Part shown: one piece after another, positions 1 to 6,067 of the stretch | Numbering within the stretch: position 1 is the first letter of the stretch | Layout of the letters: each line of letters starts with the position of its first letter | Assembly: GCA_041164425.1 (NCBI GenBank) | Contig: JBEAPO010000089.1 | Coordinates: forward strand, 1 to 6,625 | DNA: 6,625 nucleotides | Source of the DNA: F1-20-MAGs119 sp041164425 | GTDB lineage: Bacteria > Actinomycetota > Acidimicrobiia > Acidimicrobiales > Ilumatobacteraceae | Direction: 5' to 3' | Program-made: the position numbers and the translations under genes | Notes under the pieces: model-generated | What the model saw: the letters and a program-made list of their open reading frames with translations, nothing else | Databases searched by the model: none | What the model was told of the DNA's origin: nothing

Positions 1-150
1 TTCGGTGACGACCTCGACGCCGACAGCCTCGATCTCGTCGAACTGGTGATGGCCCTCGAGGAAGAATTCGGCGTCGAAGTTCCCGAAGAGGAACTGAAGG
101 AAATCCGCACCGTCGGCCAGGCGTTCGACCTGGTGGTTTCAAAACTCTGA
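1..150 (+). CDS. acpP: acyl carrier protein, C-terminal part (5' end outside window)
   Basis: This is the last 49 residues of an acyl carrier protein, open at the window's left edge and ending in TGA at 148-150. ACP carries growing acyl chains on a 4'-phosphopantetheine arm in the cytoplasm during type II fatty-acid synthesis. The attachment motif DADSLDLVEL is visible, with the modified serine encoded by AGC at 25-27. It is followed by the acidic recognition helix (VMALEEEFGVEVPEEEL) and the usual TVGQ/TVGD-type turn before the last helix. Full ACPs are about 75-90 residues, so roughly the N-terminal third is missing because of the window edge, not because of gene damage. The stop overlaps the fabF start by one base (TGATG), so the two genes are very likely co-transcribed and translationally coupled. 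A specialised (non-fatty-acid) ACP is possible, but the fabF partner favours the housekeeping one. Confidence 0.93.
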   Translation, partial: FGDDLDADSLDLVELVMALEEEFGVEVPEEELKEIRTVGQAFDLVVSKL

Positions 151-1349
151 TGCGCAACCCGTTCGCCGGCGGCGGCCCGCACCGCGTGGCGATCACCGGT
201 CTGGGTGTCGTGGCCCCGTGTGGTTTGGGCCGCGAGTCCTTCTGGGCCGGTTTACTCGGGCCGGGACTCACCGATGTCAAGGCAAACGAAATAGCCAATT
301 GGGATCCGACTCCCTATTTCGACAATCCGAAAGAAGCACGGCGAGCCGACCGTGTCGAACAGTTCGCGCTTGCTGCGGCCGCGGAAGCGTTTGCTCAGGC
401 CGGAAACATCACCGCCGACAGAGGTCGTTTCGGCACGATCTTTGCCACGGGGGTCGGCGGACTTCACACCCTCGAGGAACAAGTTGGCGTTCTCCTCGAC
501 AAGGGAGCACGACGCGTTTCTCCGTTCCTCGTTCCAATGATGATGGCGAACGCAGCCGGAGCCGCCATCTCGATGCGGTACGGCCTGCGCGGCCCCAACG
601 AGACGATTTGCACCGCGTGTGCCGCATCGACGCATGCGATCGGTTACGCCGCTCGATTGGTTGCCTACGGCCTGTGCGACGCGGTGGCCACCGGAGGTTC
701 GGAAGCTGCCGCAACGCCAACCTCGTTGGCAGGATTCGGCAACATGACCGCACTGTCCACCACCGGATCGAGCAAGCCCTTCGATGCAACGCGTGACGGG
801 TTCGTGATGGGTGAAGGGTCCGCTGTACTCATCCTCGAGCGCTGGGACCAGGCGGTTGCGCGCGGTGCCACGATCCTCGGAGAAGTACTCGGAGCGGCGA
901 GCAACGCAGACGCGCACCACATCACGGCACCATCACCGGGTGGCGTCGGCGCGCAGGCCTGCATGCGCCTCGCGCTCGACGACGCGGGCCTCGCGCCCGC
1001 CGACATCGCTCACATCAACGCGCACGGAACCTCGACGCCGCTGAACGACGCGGCGGAGGCTCAGGCCATGAAGGAAGTCTTCGGGTCGCATCGCCCCCCG
1101 GTTACCTCGACAAAGGGAGTCACGGGTCACGCACTCGGCGCGGCGGGGGCCCTCGAGGCCGCCGCAGTTCTGATGTCGATGCAGAAGAAACTTGTTCCGC
1201 CGACGGCAGGCACCACCGCGCTCGATCCGGAACTCGACATCGACCTCGTCGTCGGCGCACCGCGCACTTGGACGCCAGGGCCCACAATGTCGAACAACTT
1301 CGGATTCGGCGGCCACAACGGCTCGATCATTCTCGGACCGGGCGCCTGA
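150..1349 (+). CDS. fabF: 3-oxoacyl-ACP synthase II (beta-ketoacyl-ACP synthase, FabF/KasA type)
   Basis: FabF condenses malonyl-ACP with acyl-ACP to extend the fatty-acid chain by two carbons, in the cytoplasm. The 399-residue product is a complete thiolase-fold ketosynthase, slightly shorter than E. coli FabF (413). The N-terminal half begins with RVAITGLGVVAPCG (12-25) and carries the nucleophile Cys157 in TACAAS. The C-terminal half has the catalytic His292 in NAHGTSTPLND, then Lys322 and His327 in TKGVTGHALGAAG. The glycine-rich end FGFGGHN (384-390) holds the gatekeeper Phe386; the final HN, rather than TN, is the form I know from mycobacterial KasA/KasB. All active-site residues are present. 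The ATG start overlaps the acpP stop and has no convincing Shine-Dalgarno in front of it, so translation probably depends on ribosomes finishing acpP. It converges with fabZ and ends in a shared hairpin. A polyketide ketosynthase is an alternative, but pairing with one ACP and the nearby fabZ favour fatty-acid synthesis. Confidence 0.96.
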   Translation: MRNPFAGGGPHRVAITGLGVVAPCGLGRESFWAGLLGPGLTDVKANEIANWDPTPYFDNPKEARRADRVEQFALAAAAEAFAQAGNITADRGRFGTIFATGVGGLHTLEEQVGVLLDKGARRVSPFLVPMMMANAAGAAISMRYGLRGPNETICTACAASTHAIGYAARLVAYGLCDAVATGGSEAAATPTSLAGFGNMTALSTTGSSKPFDATRDGFVMGEGSAVLILERWDQAVARGATILGEVLGAASNADAHHITAPSPGGVGAQACMRLALDDAGLAPADIAHINAHGTSTPLNDAAEAQAMKEVFGSHRPPVTSTKGVTGHALGAAGALEAAAVLMSMQKKLVPPTAGTTALDPELDIDLVVGAPRTWTPGPTMSNNFGFGGHNGSIILGPGA

Positions 1350-1364
1350 GGTCATTTCTCAGGC
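1344..1364. terminator. perfect 7-bp inverted repeat at the fabF/fabZ convergence, candidate bidirectional terminator
   Basis: GCCTGAG at 1344-1350 is an exact reverse complement of CTCAGGC at 1358-1364, with a 7-base loop. The left arm contains the fabF stop TGA (1347-1349). The right arm, read on the minus strand, contains the fabZ stop TGA (1361-1359). The position between convergent genes suggests termination for both strands. There is no T-run after either arm, so it is not a textbook intrinsic terminator. It could be a weak or U-less terminator, an mRNA 3'-end stabiliser, or partly coincidence of coding sequence. Confidence 0.45.
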
Positions 1365-1784
1365 ATCAACCAGCACGAACATCAGATCGCACTCGCACGC
1401 CACGGCATCGCCGATGAGGGCGCGACCACTACCCTTGCCCGCTCGCGACGACATCCGACCGAGAGTCACCTCGAGGGTGAGCGTGTCACCGGGCACCACC
1501 TGACGGCGGAAGCGGGCAGCATCGAGGCCTCCGAAAAGCGGCAACTTGCCCGCCATCTTCGGGTCGGACAAGACGACATAGGCACCCAACTGTGCGATCG
1601 CCTCGCACATGAGGACGCCGGGCAGAGTCGGTCGGCCGGGGAAGTGTCCCGAGAAGAACCACTCGTCGCCGGAGAGCGACCACGAGCCCCGCGCCGAAGT
1701 TCCGTCGACGAGCTCGCTCACCTCATCGATGAAGAGAAACGGCGGGCGGTGCGGCAGCACGTCAGCCGGTGGAAGCAACGACAC
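1359..1784 (-). CDS. fabZ: 3-hydroxyacyl-ACP dehydratase FabZ
   Basis: FabZ removes water from (3R)-hydroxyacyl-ACP to give trans-2-enoyl-ACP in the fatty-acid elongation cycle. The 141-residue protein is one hot-dog domain of normal family length. It opens with the substrate-side motif LPHRPPFLFIDEV (10-22). The active-site helix HFPGRPTLPGVLMCEAIAQ (47-65) carries catalytic His47 and Glu61. Glutamate at the second position points to FabZ rather than FabA, which has aspartate. The start is GTG (1784-1782), 7 bases after the bcp stop; only a poor GGGAAG, about 10 bases upstream, resembles a Shine-Dalgarno. The start is supported because the family N-terminus normally begins just before the LPHR motif. 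It is the last gene of the minus-strand run and converges on fabF, its pathway partner. Confidence 0.94.
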   Translation of the reverse strand: MSLLPPADVLPHRPPFLFIDEVSELVDGTSARGSWSLSGDEWFFSGHFPGRPTLPGVLMCEAIAQLGAYVVLSDPKMAGKLPLFGGLDAARFRRQVVPGDTLTLEVTLGRMSSRAGKGSGRALIGDAVACECDLMFVLVDA

Positions 1785-1791
1785 GACTGGC

Positions 1792-2244
1792 CTACTTCCC
1801 TAGGGCACGCAACAGATTCACGGGCGTGTCCTTCGGCGAAATCTTGTACCACGCCTCGAGAACGACACCGTCGGCACCGATGAGGAACGCCGACCGCTCG
1901 ATTCCCATGTATTCACGGCCGTACATGCTCTTCTTCTTCCACACCTTGTACGCCTTGGCGACCTTGTTCTCGGTATCGGCGAGGAGGGTGAAGCCGAGCC
2001 CGTACTTGTCGTCGAACTTCTTCAACTTTTCCGGCTTGTCGGGACTAACACCGACGATCATCGTCCGGCCGATCTGGTCTTTCACGTCGCGTAGACCACA
2101 CGACTGAGCAGTGCAACCGGGCGTGTCCGCCTTCGGATAGAAGTACACCAGAACTTTCTTCTTGCCGACCTTCGCGAGGTCAAGAATCTTGCCGTTCTGG
2201 TCGGAAATAACGATGGCTGGGGCTACGTCGCCGGGTTTCAGCAT
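1792..2244 (-). CDS. bcp: thioredoxin-dependent peroxiredoxin, BCP/PrxQ subfamily
   Basis: This protein reduces hydrogen peroxide and organic hydroperoxides using a reactive cysteine, later recycled by thioredoxin or a similar donor; the family is cytoplasmic and protective. The 150-residue product matches the usual BCP length. The thioredoxin-fold core includes VLVYFYPKADTPGCT (31-45), with peroxidatic Cys44 in the TPGCT motif. The resolving cysteine is Cys49, five residues later, which is the PrxQ/BCP spacing seen in E. coli Bcp. The GIERSAFLIGADG segment near the C-terminus is also family-typical. The product is lysine-rich compared with its neighbours. The ATG start lies 9 bases after the trpA stop with no evident Shine-Dalgarno, so coupling to trpA translation is likely. 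Its place between trpA and fabZ has no obvious metabolic logic and may only reflect operon packing. Confidence 0.94.
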   Translation of the reverse strand: MLKPGDVAPAIVISDQNGKILDLAKVGKKKVLVYFYPKADTPGCTAQSCGLRDVKDQIGRTMIVGVSPDKPEKLKKFDDKYGLGFTLLADTENKVAKAYKVWKKKSMYGREYMGIERSAFLIGADGVVLEAWYKISPKDTPVNLLRALGK

Positions 2245-2253
2245 GCCGCGACG

Positions 2254-3024
2254 TTAGTTCGCATCGATTGCGGACCGCACCTCTGCGATGTAGTCCCCGA
2301 CCGCGTCGGGTCCGGACTCCATGAGTCGTCGAACGACGGAGGCCCCTTGGATCACGCCGTCGGCGACGCGGCAAGCCTCACTGGCTTGTTGTGCGTTCGA
2401 GACTCCCACGCCGATGAGTACCGGTAGGTCGGTCACGGACTTGACACGACGGGCAATGGCCGTCGCCGTGTTTGCAAGTGCGGCTCGTTCGCCGGTGATA
2501 CCGAGGAGACCGACCGCATAGACGAAGCCCCGAGCGCGGGCGGCAATTCTCGGAAGACGTTCGTCGGGTGCAGTCGGCGCGGCGAGCATCACCGTCTCGA
2601 CCCCCGCCGCATCGGCGGCGGCACACCAATCCGAGGCTTCTTCGAGCGGAAGGTCCGGAACGATCGCACCCGCCACCCCGTTCTGTCGACACATCGCGGC
2701 AAAACGTTCGTGGCCGGTTCGGAAAACCGTGTTGTAGTAGAGCATCACGACGATCGGAACTTGCACGTCGAGGGTTGCAATTTCGGCGATGATGGCCGGT
2801 GGCGTCGCCCCCGAATCGAGAGCCCGCTGCGAGGCTTCTTGGATCACGGGCCCATCCATCACCGGATCGGAGAACGGAATACCAACCTCGACGGCATCTG
2901 CACCCGCCGCGACCGCTGCGCGTATTCCTTCCTTCCAGTTCTCGAGACCACCGGTCACATAAGGAACGAGCAACTTTCGTCCCTCCGCCCTGCGTTCACG
3001 CAGATGCGCCTCGAGTCCGGTCAC
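2254..3024 (-). CDS. trpA: tryptophan synthase alpha chain
   Basis: TrpA splits indole-3-glycerol phosphate into indole and glyceraldehyde 3-phosphate and passes indole to TrpB through the channel of the alpha2beta2 complex. The 256-residue TIM barrel is slightly shorter than E. coli TrpA (268). The signature EVGIPFSDPVMDGPVIQ (46-62) holds both catalytic acids, Glu46 and Asp57, equivalent to E. coli Glu49 and Asp60. Phosphate-binding loops follow in GLLGITGER (172-180) and IGVGVSNAQQ (204-213). The start is GTG (3024-3022), overlapping the trpB stop by four bases (GTGA), a classic coupled arrangement that helps produce the two subunits in equal amounts. There is no strong Shine-Dalgarno. The gene looks intact, with no missing key residue. 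Confidence 0.97.
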   Translation of the reverse strand: MTGLEAHLRERRAEGRKLLVPYVTGGLENWKEGIRAAVAAGADAVEVGIPFSDPVMDGPVIQEASQRALDSGATPPAIIAEIATLDVQVPIVVMLYYNTVFRTGHERFAAMCRQNGVAGAIVPDLPLEEASDWCAAADAAGVETVMLAAPTAPDERLPRIAARARGFVYAVGLLGITGERAALANTATAIARRVKSVTDLPVLIGVGVSNAQQASEACRVADGVIQGASVVRRLMESGPDAVGDYIAEVRSAIDAN

Positions 3025-4178
3025 GCGAGGATGTCCATCATCTGCGCGACGTCCTTGTCGCCGCGACCGGAGAGATTCATGAGAACCGTTTGGCCCGCCA
3101 TGTTCGGCGCTTCACGGGCAATCCATGCCAGAGCGTGTGCACACTCAAGCGCCGGAATGATTCCCTCGGTCTTGGCGAGGAGACTGAATCCACCGATGAC
3201 TTCGTCGTCGGTCACCGACGGGTACTCGGCACGACCGATCTCGGAGAGATACGAATGTTCCGGACCGACGCCCGGATAGTCGAGGCCAGCGCTGATCGAA
3301 TGTGCTTCCTGAACCTGCCCATGTTCGTCTTGCATGAGATAACTCTTCATCCCGTGCACGACGCCCGGCACACCGCGCCCAACCGCCGCACCGCCCGCTG
3401 GCTCCACACCGACGAGTCGAGCCTTCGTGTCAACGAAGCCCGAGAAAATGCCGATGGCGTTCGAACCGCCTCCCACACAGGCAACGACGACGTCGGGGTC
3501 GGCGCCGGTCGCTGCACGGCACTGTTCACGCGCCTCGTCTCCGATAACACGGTGAAATTGACGAACCATCCACGGGTACGGGTGTGGCCCCATGACAGAA
3601 CCGAGGCAGTAGTGAGTGGTTTCCACGGTCGCAACCCAGTCACGCATCGCTTCGTTGACGGCGTCCTTTAGGGTTCGACTCCCGGATGTTGCCGGCTCGA
3701 CCTCGGCACCGAGTAAACGCATACGAAACACGTTCAGGGCTTGTCGCTCCATGTCGACCGCACCCATGTAAACCTTGCACTCGAGTCCCAGGAGAGCGGC
3801 AGCCGTTGCCGACGCGACTCCGTGCTGGCCGGCACCGGTTTCCGCCACAATTCGCTTCTTGCCCATTCGCTTGGCGAGAAGTGCCTGGCCGAGAACGTTG
3901 TTGATCTTGTGCGAACCGGTGTGGTTCAGGTCTTCCCGCTTCAACAGGAGACGAATGCCGAGTTGACGACCGAGGTTGTTGCACTCGGTGAGAATCGAAG
4001 GACGCCCCGCGTACGTGCGCAAAAGATGGTCCAGCTCGGCGCGAAACGACGGGTCGTTCCAAGCCTCGCGAAAACCGACCTCGAGTTCCTGGCACGCAGG
4101 AACGAGTGTCTCAGGAACGAACTGGCCACCGAACTGACCGAAACGCCCCGACCCGTCGGGCTCGACCATCACGCTCAT
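3021..4178 (-). CDS. trpB: tryptophan synthase beta chain
   Basis: TrpB joins indole, delivered by TrpA, with L-serine to make L-tryptophan, using pyridoxal phosphate. Read from the ATG at 4178 it is 385 residues, close to the usual 390-400. It has the N-terminal FGGQFVPE motif (16-23), the PLP-binding lysine Lys91 in HTGSHKINN, and the catalytic Glu113 in AETGAGQHG. The phosphate loop is GGGSNA (236-241), and Ser370 in LSGRGDKD contacts the PLP ring. This is the standard TrpB1 type that partners TrpA. An in-frame TTG at 4199 would add seven residues, but the GGGAG in front of it directly abuts that codon with no spacing. The ATG gives the normal family N-terminus, though its own Shine-Dalgarno is weak. 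The stop overlaps the trpA start. A 75-base gap separates it from trpF, the widest gap in this gene run. Confidence 0.96.
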   Translation of the reverse strand: MSVMVEPDGSGRFGQFGGQFVPETLVPACQELEVGFREAWNDPSFRAELDHLLRTYAGRPSILTECNNLGRQLGIRLLLKREDLNHTGSHKINNVLGQALLAKRMGKKRIVAETGAGQHGVASATAAALLGLECKVYMGAVDMERQALNVFRMRLLGAEVEPATSGSRTLKDAVNEAMRDWVATVETTHYCLGSVMGPHPYPWMVRQFHRVIGDEAREQCRAATGADPDVVVACVGGGSNAIGIFSGFVDTKARLVGVEPAGGAAVGRGVPGVVHGMKSYLMQDEHGQVQEAHSISAGLDYPGVGPEHSYLSEIGRAEYPSVTDDEVIGGFSLLAKTEGIIPALECAHALAWIAREAPNMAGQTVLMNLSGRGDKDVAQMMDILA

Positions 4179-4253
4179 GCGAAGCAGTCTCGCAGGCAAC
4201 TCCCGGGTGGGGCGATTCGTTTACGGTGAATTACGACCTTCGACCCGTGAACG
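4179..4253 (-). other. 75-base gap between trpF and trpB
   Basis: This is the longest non-coding interval in the window. It contains a short AT-richer patch (about 4215-4235) and a GGGAG at 4200-4204 on the minus strand. I see no convincing -35/-10 pair, strong hairpin, leader peptide with tandem tryptophan codons, or riboswitch. It could hold an internal promoter for trpBA or a simple spacer; the sequence alone does not decide. Confidence 0.3.
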
Positions 4254-4910
4254 TCAGAGGTCGTCCTGCCAGTCATAGGGCATGTCGTCCGGGCCGACGT
4301 ACGGCAGTGGGGCGGCTGCACGTGCCGCAGCGATGAACGTGCGCAGCAAACGGGGATCTTTCCGTCCCGGTTCGCTTTCGACGCCGCTCGACACGTCGAC
4401 TCCCCACGGACGGGCCTGCGTGATTGCATCGGCAACATTGTCGGGCGTGAGACCCCCTGCGAGGATGATGCGGGGACCCGTGGCAACGTCGCCAGCGAGC
4501 GACCAGTCGAACACCTTCCCCGACCCGGGCGCAGGGGCATCGAGCAGCACGAGACCCGTGCCGAACCTGTCGGCATGGCGAGCGTCGGTCGATCCGGCAA
4601 CGACGGCCTTCACGACGAACCGAACGCTCGCGCTGACTGCGGCTACGTCGGCCGGCGATTCGTGACCGTGCAACTGTGCGGCTTTCAGCCCTGCGTCGTG
4701 GACCATCTCGATGACACGGTTCGGATGTTCGTCGCGAAACACCCCCACCGTGAGGATCTCGGGCGGCAACCGCCGACTGATGTCATATGCCCGCTTGACG
4801 GCGATCTGGCGCGGCGATGGAGCAAAAACGAAGCCCACGGCATCGGCCCCCATCGCGACGGCCAGCAATGCGTCGTCCTCGGTTGTGATCCCGCAGATCT
4901 TGATGAACAC
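4254..4910 (-). CDS. trpF: phosphoribosylanthranilate isomerase
   Basis: TrpF converts N-(5-phosphoribosyl)anthranilate to the carboxyphenylamino-deoxyribulose phosphate used by TrpC, by an Amadori rearrangement. The TIM barrel starts with FIKICGIT (2-9), carrying catalytic base Cys6. The general acid is Asp124 in LLDAPAPGSG (122-131). The phosphate-binding motifs AGGLTPDNV (151-159) and GVDVSSGVE (170-178) follow, then the typical EPGRKDP. These are true TrpF signatures, not the bifunctional HisA-like PriA. At 218 residues it is longer than the usual ~200-205; the extra is an acidic, proline-rich tail (about 200-218) ending in DDL. The start is GTG (4910-4908) with a GGAG only three bases upstream, 14 bases after the trpC stop. 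The initiator directly before FIKICG matches the family N-terminus, which fixes the start. Confidence 0.95.
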   Translation of the reverse strand: MFIKICGITTEDDALLAVAMGADAVGFVFAPSPRQIAVKRAYDISRRLPPEILTVGVFRDEHPNRVIEMVHDAGLKAAQLHGHESPADVAAVSASVRFVVKAVVAGSTDARHADRFGTGLVLLDAPAPGSGKVFDWSLAGDVATGPRIILAGGLTPDNVADAITQARPWGVDVSSGVESEPGRKDPRLLRTFIAAARAAAPLPYVGPDDMPYDWQDDL

Positions 4911-4924
4911 CGACTCCGAAGGTA

Positions 4925-5707
4925 CTACGGGACCTGCAGTGCACGGAGTGATGCACAGACGTCACCTGATGTGACCAGGCTTTCCCCGACCAACACCGCG
5001 TCGTAGCCCGCGGCGCGCAAACTTGTGGCGTCCTGGGCTCCACGGACCCCTGATTCGGCGACACGGATCACCGTTTCGGGCATGAGGCGCGCCATACGCA
5101 CCGCTCGTTCGTGATCGACGGCGAAAGTCACGAGGTCGCGCTGGTTCACGCCGATCAGCTTTGCGCCCGCACCGAGTGCTACGTCGAGTTCGCGTTCGTC
5201 ATGAATCTCGACCAGCACATCGAGGCCTATCGAGGTGGCAACACCGTGGAACTCGTTCACTTCGCCCGGCGACAACGCAGCGACGATCAAGAGGACACAG
5301 TCGGCGCCCATCAATCGAGCGTCGCAGACATCGCGGGCGTCGACTGTGAAGTCCTTTCGGATGACGGGAAGCCCGCAGGCTGCACGGGCCTCACGCAGAT
5401 CGTCGACCGAACCGCCGAAATGGGGATGATCGGTGAGAACCGACATCGCGCTTGCCCCGCATTGTTCGTAGCGCGCCGCCAAATCGCCCGCAACGAGACC
5501 CGGATTGAGATCGCCTTTCGACGGCGATCGACGCTTGATTTCGGCTATGACGGCGAGATGTTCGACGCTTGCCTGCCTCAAAGAGGCCGCGAAACCACGC
5601 GTCGCAGGCATGACCAGGGAACGTTCGACAAGATCATCGAGTGAACGTCCGTCGTCGGCCGCTCTGGCGCGATGGTGCGCGACGATCTTGTCGAGATACG
5701 TCGCCAA
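4925..5707 (-). CDS. trpC: indole-3-glycerol-phosphate synthase
   Basis: TrpC closes the indole ring, converting the TrpF product to indole-3-glycerol phosphate with loss of CO2 and water. The 260-residue single-domain TIM barrel is of normal length and is not fused to TrpF as in E. coli. Conserved residues are Glu56 and Lys58 in AEIKRRSPSKG (55-65), Lys118 in IRKDF, Glu167 in LVEIHDERE, Asn188 in GVNQRDL, and Glu218/Ser219 in AESG. The common GVNNRNL motif reads GVNQRDL here, keeping the key Asn. The start must be TTG (5707-5705): the same frame has a TAG, the stop of the preceding gene, only six bases upstream, and the TTG directly precedes the family N-terminus YLDKIV. The next Met (33) would remove the N-terminal helix. 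An AGGGA three bases before the TTG overlaps the preceding stop codon. Confidence 0.96.
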   Translation of the reverse strand: MATYLDKIVAHHRARAADDGRSLDDLVERSLVMPATRGFAASLRQASVEHLAVIAEIKRRSPSKGDLNPGLVAGDLAARYEQCGASAMSVLTDHPHFGGSVDDLREARAACGLPVIRKDFTVDARDVCDARLMGADCVLLIVAALSPGEVNEFHGVATSIGLDVLVEIHDERELDVALGAGAKLIGVNQRDLVTFAVDHERAVRMARLMPETVIRVAESGVRGAQDATSLRAAGYDAVLVGESLVTSGDVCASLRALQVP

Positions 5708-5713
5708 CGTTCC

Positions 5714-6028
5714 CTAGCAGCCCTTGCCGCCGAGGGGCTTCACGAAAATCAACTCGGGGCGCCCACCCATGAACGGCGCCAGTGAGGGACCCCAGTCCTT
5801 GAACCACTGCGCACCCATGTGCGACGTCAAAGCGTCTTGGTCGGTGTACATCTCCCACATCCACAGGACGTTCTCGTCGGTTGCATCCTCGTTCAGGATG
5901 TAGTGGATGGTTCCCGCCTCTTTCGCGACGTGGTCCTGGGCCTTCATGAGTTCGCGCGAAAGCTCTGCACGCTTGCCAGGTGCCGCCGTGATTTTTGCTA
6001 CGACGCCGACAAAGTTCTCGATTCCCAT
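5714..6028 (-). CDS. ABM-domain protein, putative quinol/antibiotic-biosynthesis-type monooxygenase
   Basis: This small protein (104 residues) fits the antibiotic biosynthesis monooxygenase/YgiN-like dimeric alpha-beta-barrel family. Visible features are an N-terminal strand VGVVAKITAAPGK (7-19), a helix with ELSRELMKAQ, the strand TIHYILNED (40-48), and the family pattern WMWEMYTDQDALTSH (56-70) with Trp58, Glu59 and His70. No signal peptide or membrane segment is seen. Family members oxidise quinols or aromatic polyketides without a cofactor, but many have no known substrate, so the reaction here is unknown. A GTG at 6037 would add three residues, but the ATG at 6028 has AGGGGAG eight bases upstream and is preferred. 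The gene lies between glyS and trpC, and its stop is six bases before the trpC start, in the same frame. The C-terminus GGKGC ends in cysteine. Confidence 0.85.
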   Translation of the reverse strand: MGIENFVGVVAKITAAPGKRAELSRELMKAQDHVAKEAGTIHYILNEDATDENVLWMWEMYTDQDALTSHMGAQWFKDWGPSLAPFMGGRPELIFVKPLGGKGC

Positions 6029-6036
6029 ATTCCCCA

Positions 6037-6043
6037 CTCCCCT
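6037..6043 (-). promoter_or_regulatory. Shine-Dalgarno of the ABM-domain gene
   Basis: Read on the minus strand, AGGGGAG lies eight bases before the ATG at 6028. It is the best Shine-Dalgarno among the minus-strand genes. It favours the ATG over the GTG at 6037, which would overlap the site itself. Confidence 0.6.
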
Positions 6044-6067
6044 GAAGCGACCGAATTTCCCTGTTGC

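Noticed and set aside
252..920. 222-codon minus-strand frame opposite fabF
   Set aside because: It is antisense to the conserved ketosynthase core, with low-complexity, Arg/Ser/Gly-rich content and no family motif.
2799..3671. 290-codon open frame on the plus strand opposite trpA/trpB
   Set aside because: It lies fully antisense to two strongly supported genes, is rich in Arg/His/Pro as expected for a GC-rich shadow frame, and shows no recognisable domain.
4179..4193. Short GCGA/TCGC inverted repeat just before the trpB ATG
   Set aside because: The stem is only four to five pairs including a wobble, too weak to call a regulatory hairpin.
4226..4251. Two GTGAA copies 21 bases apart in the trpF-trpB gap as a possible operator
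   Set aside because: Five-base repeats are expected by chance, they do not extend, and one of them reaches the edge of the trpF stop region.
5111..5644. 177-codon plus-strand frame opposite trpC
   Set aside because: It is a mirror of the TrpC coding frame with no independent start signal or known domain.
6029..6067. Terminator or promoter between glyS and the ABM gene
   Set aside because: No inverted repeat, T-run or convincing promoter hexamers are seen in these bases; only the Shine-Dalgarno is supported.
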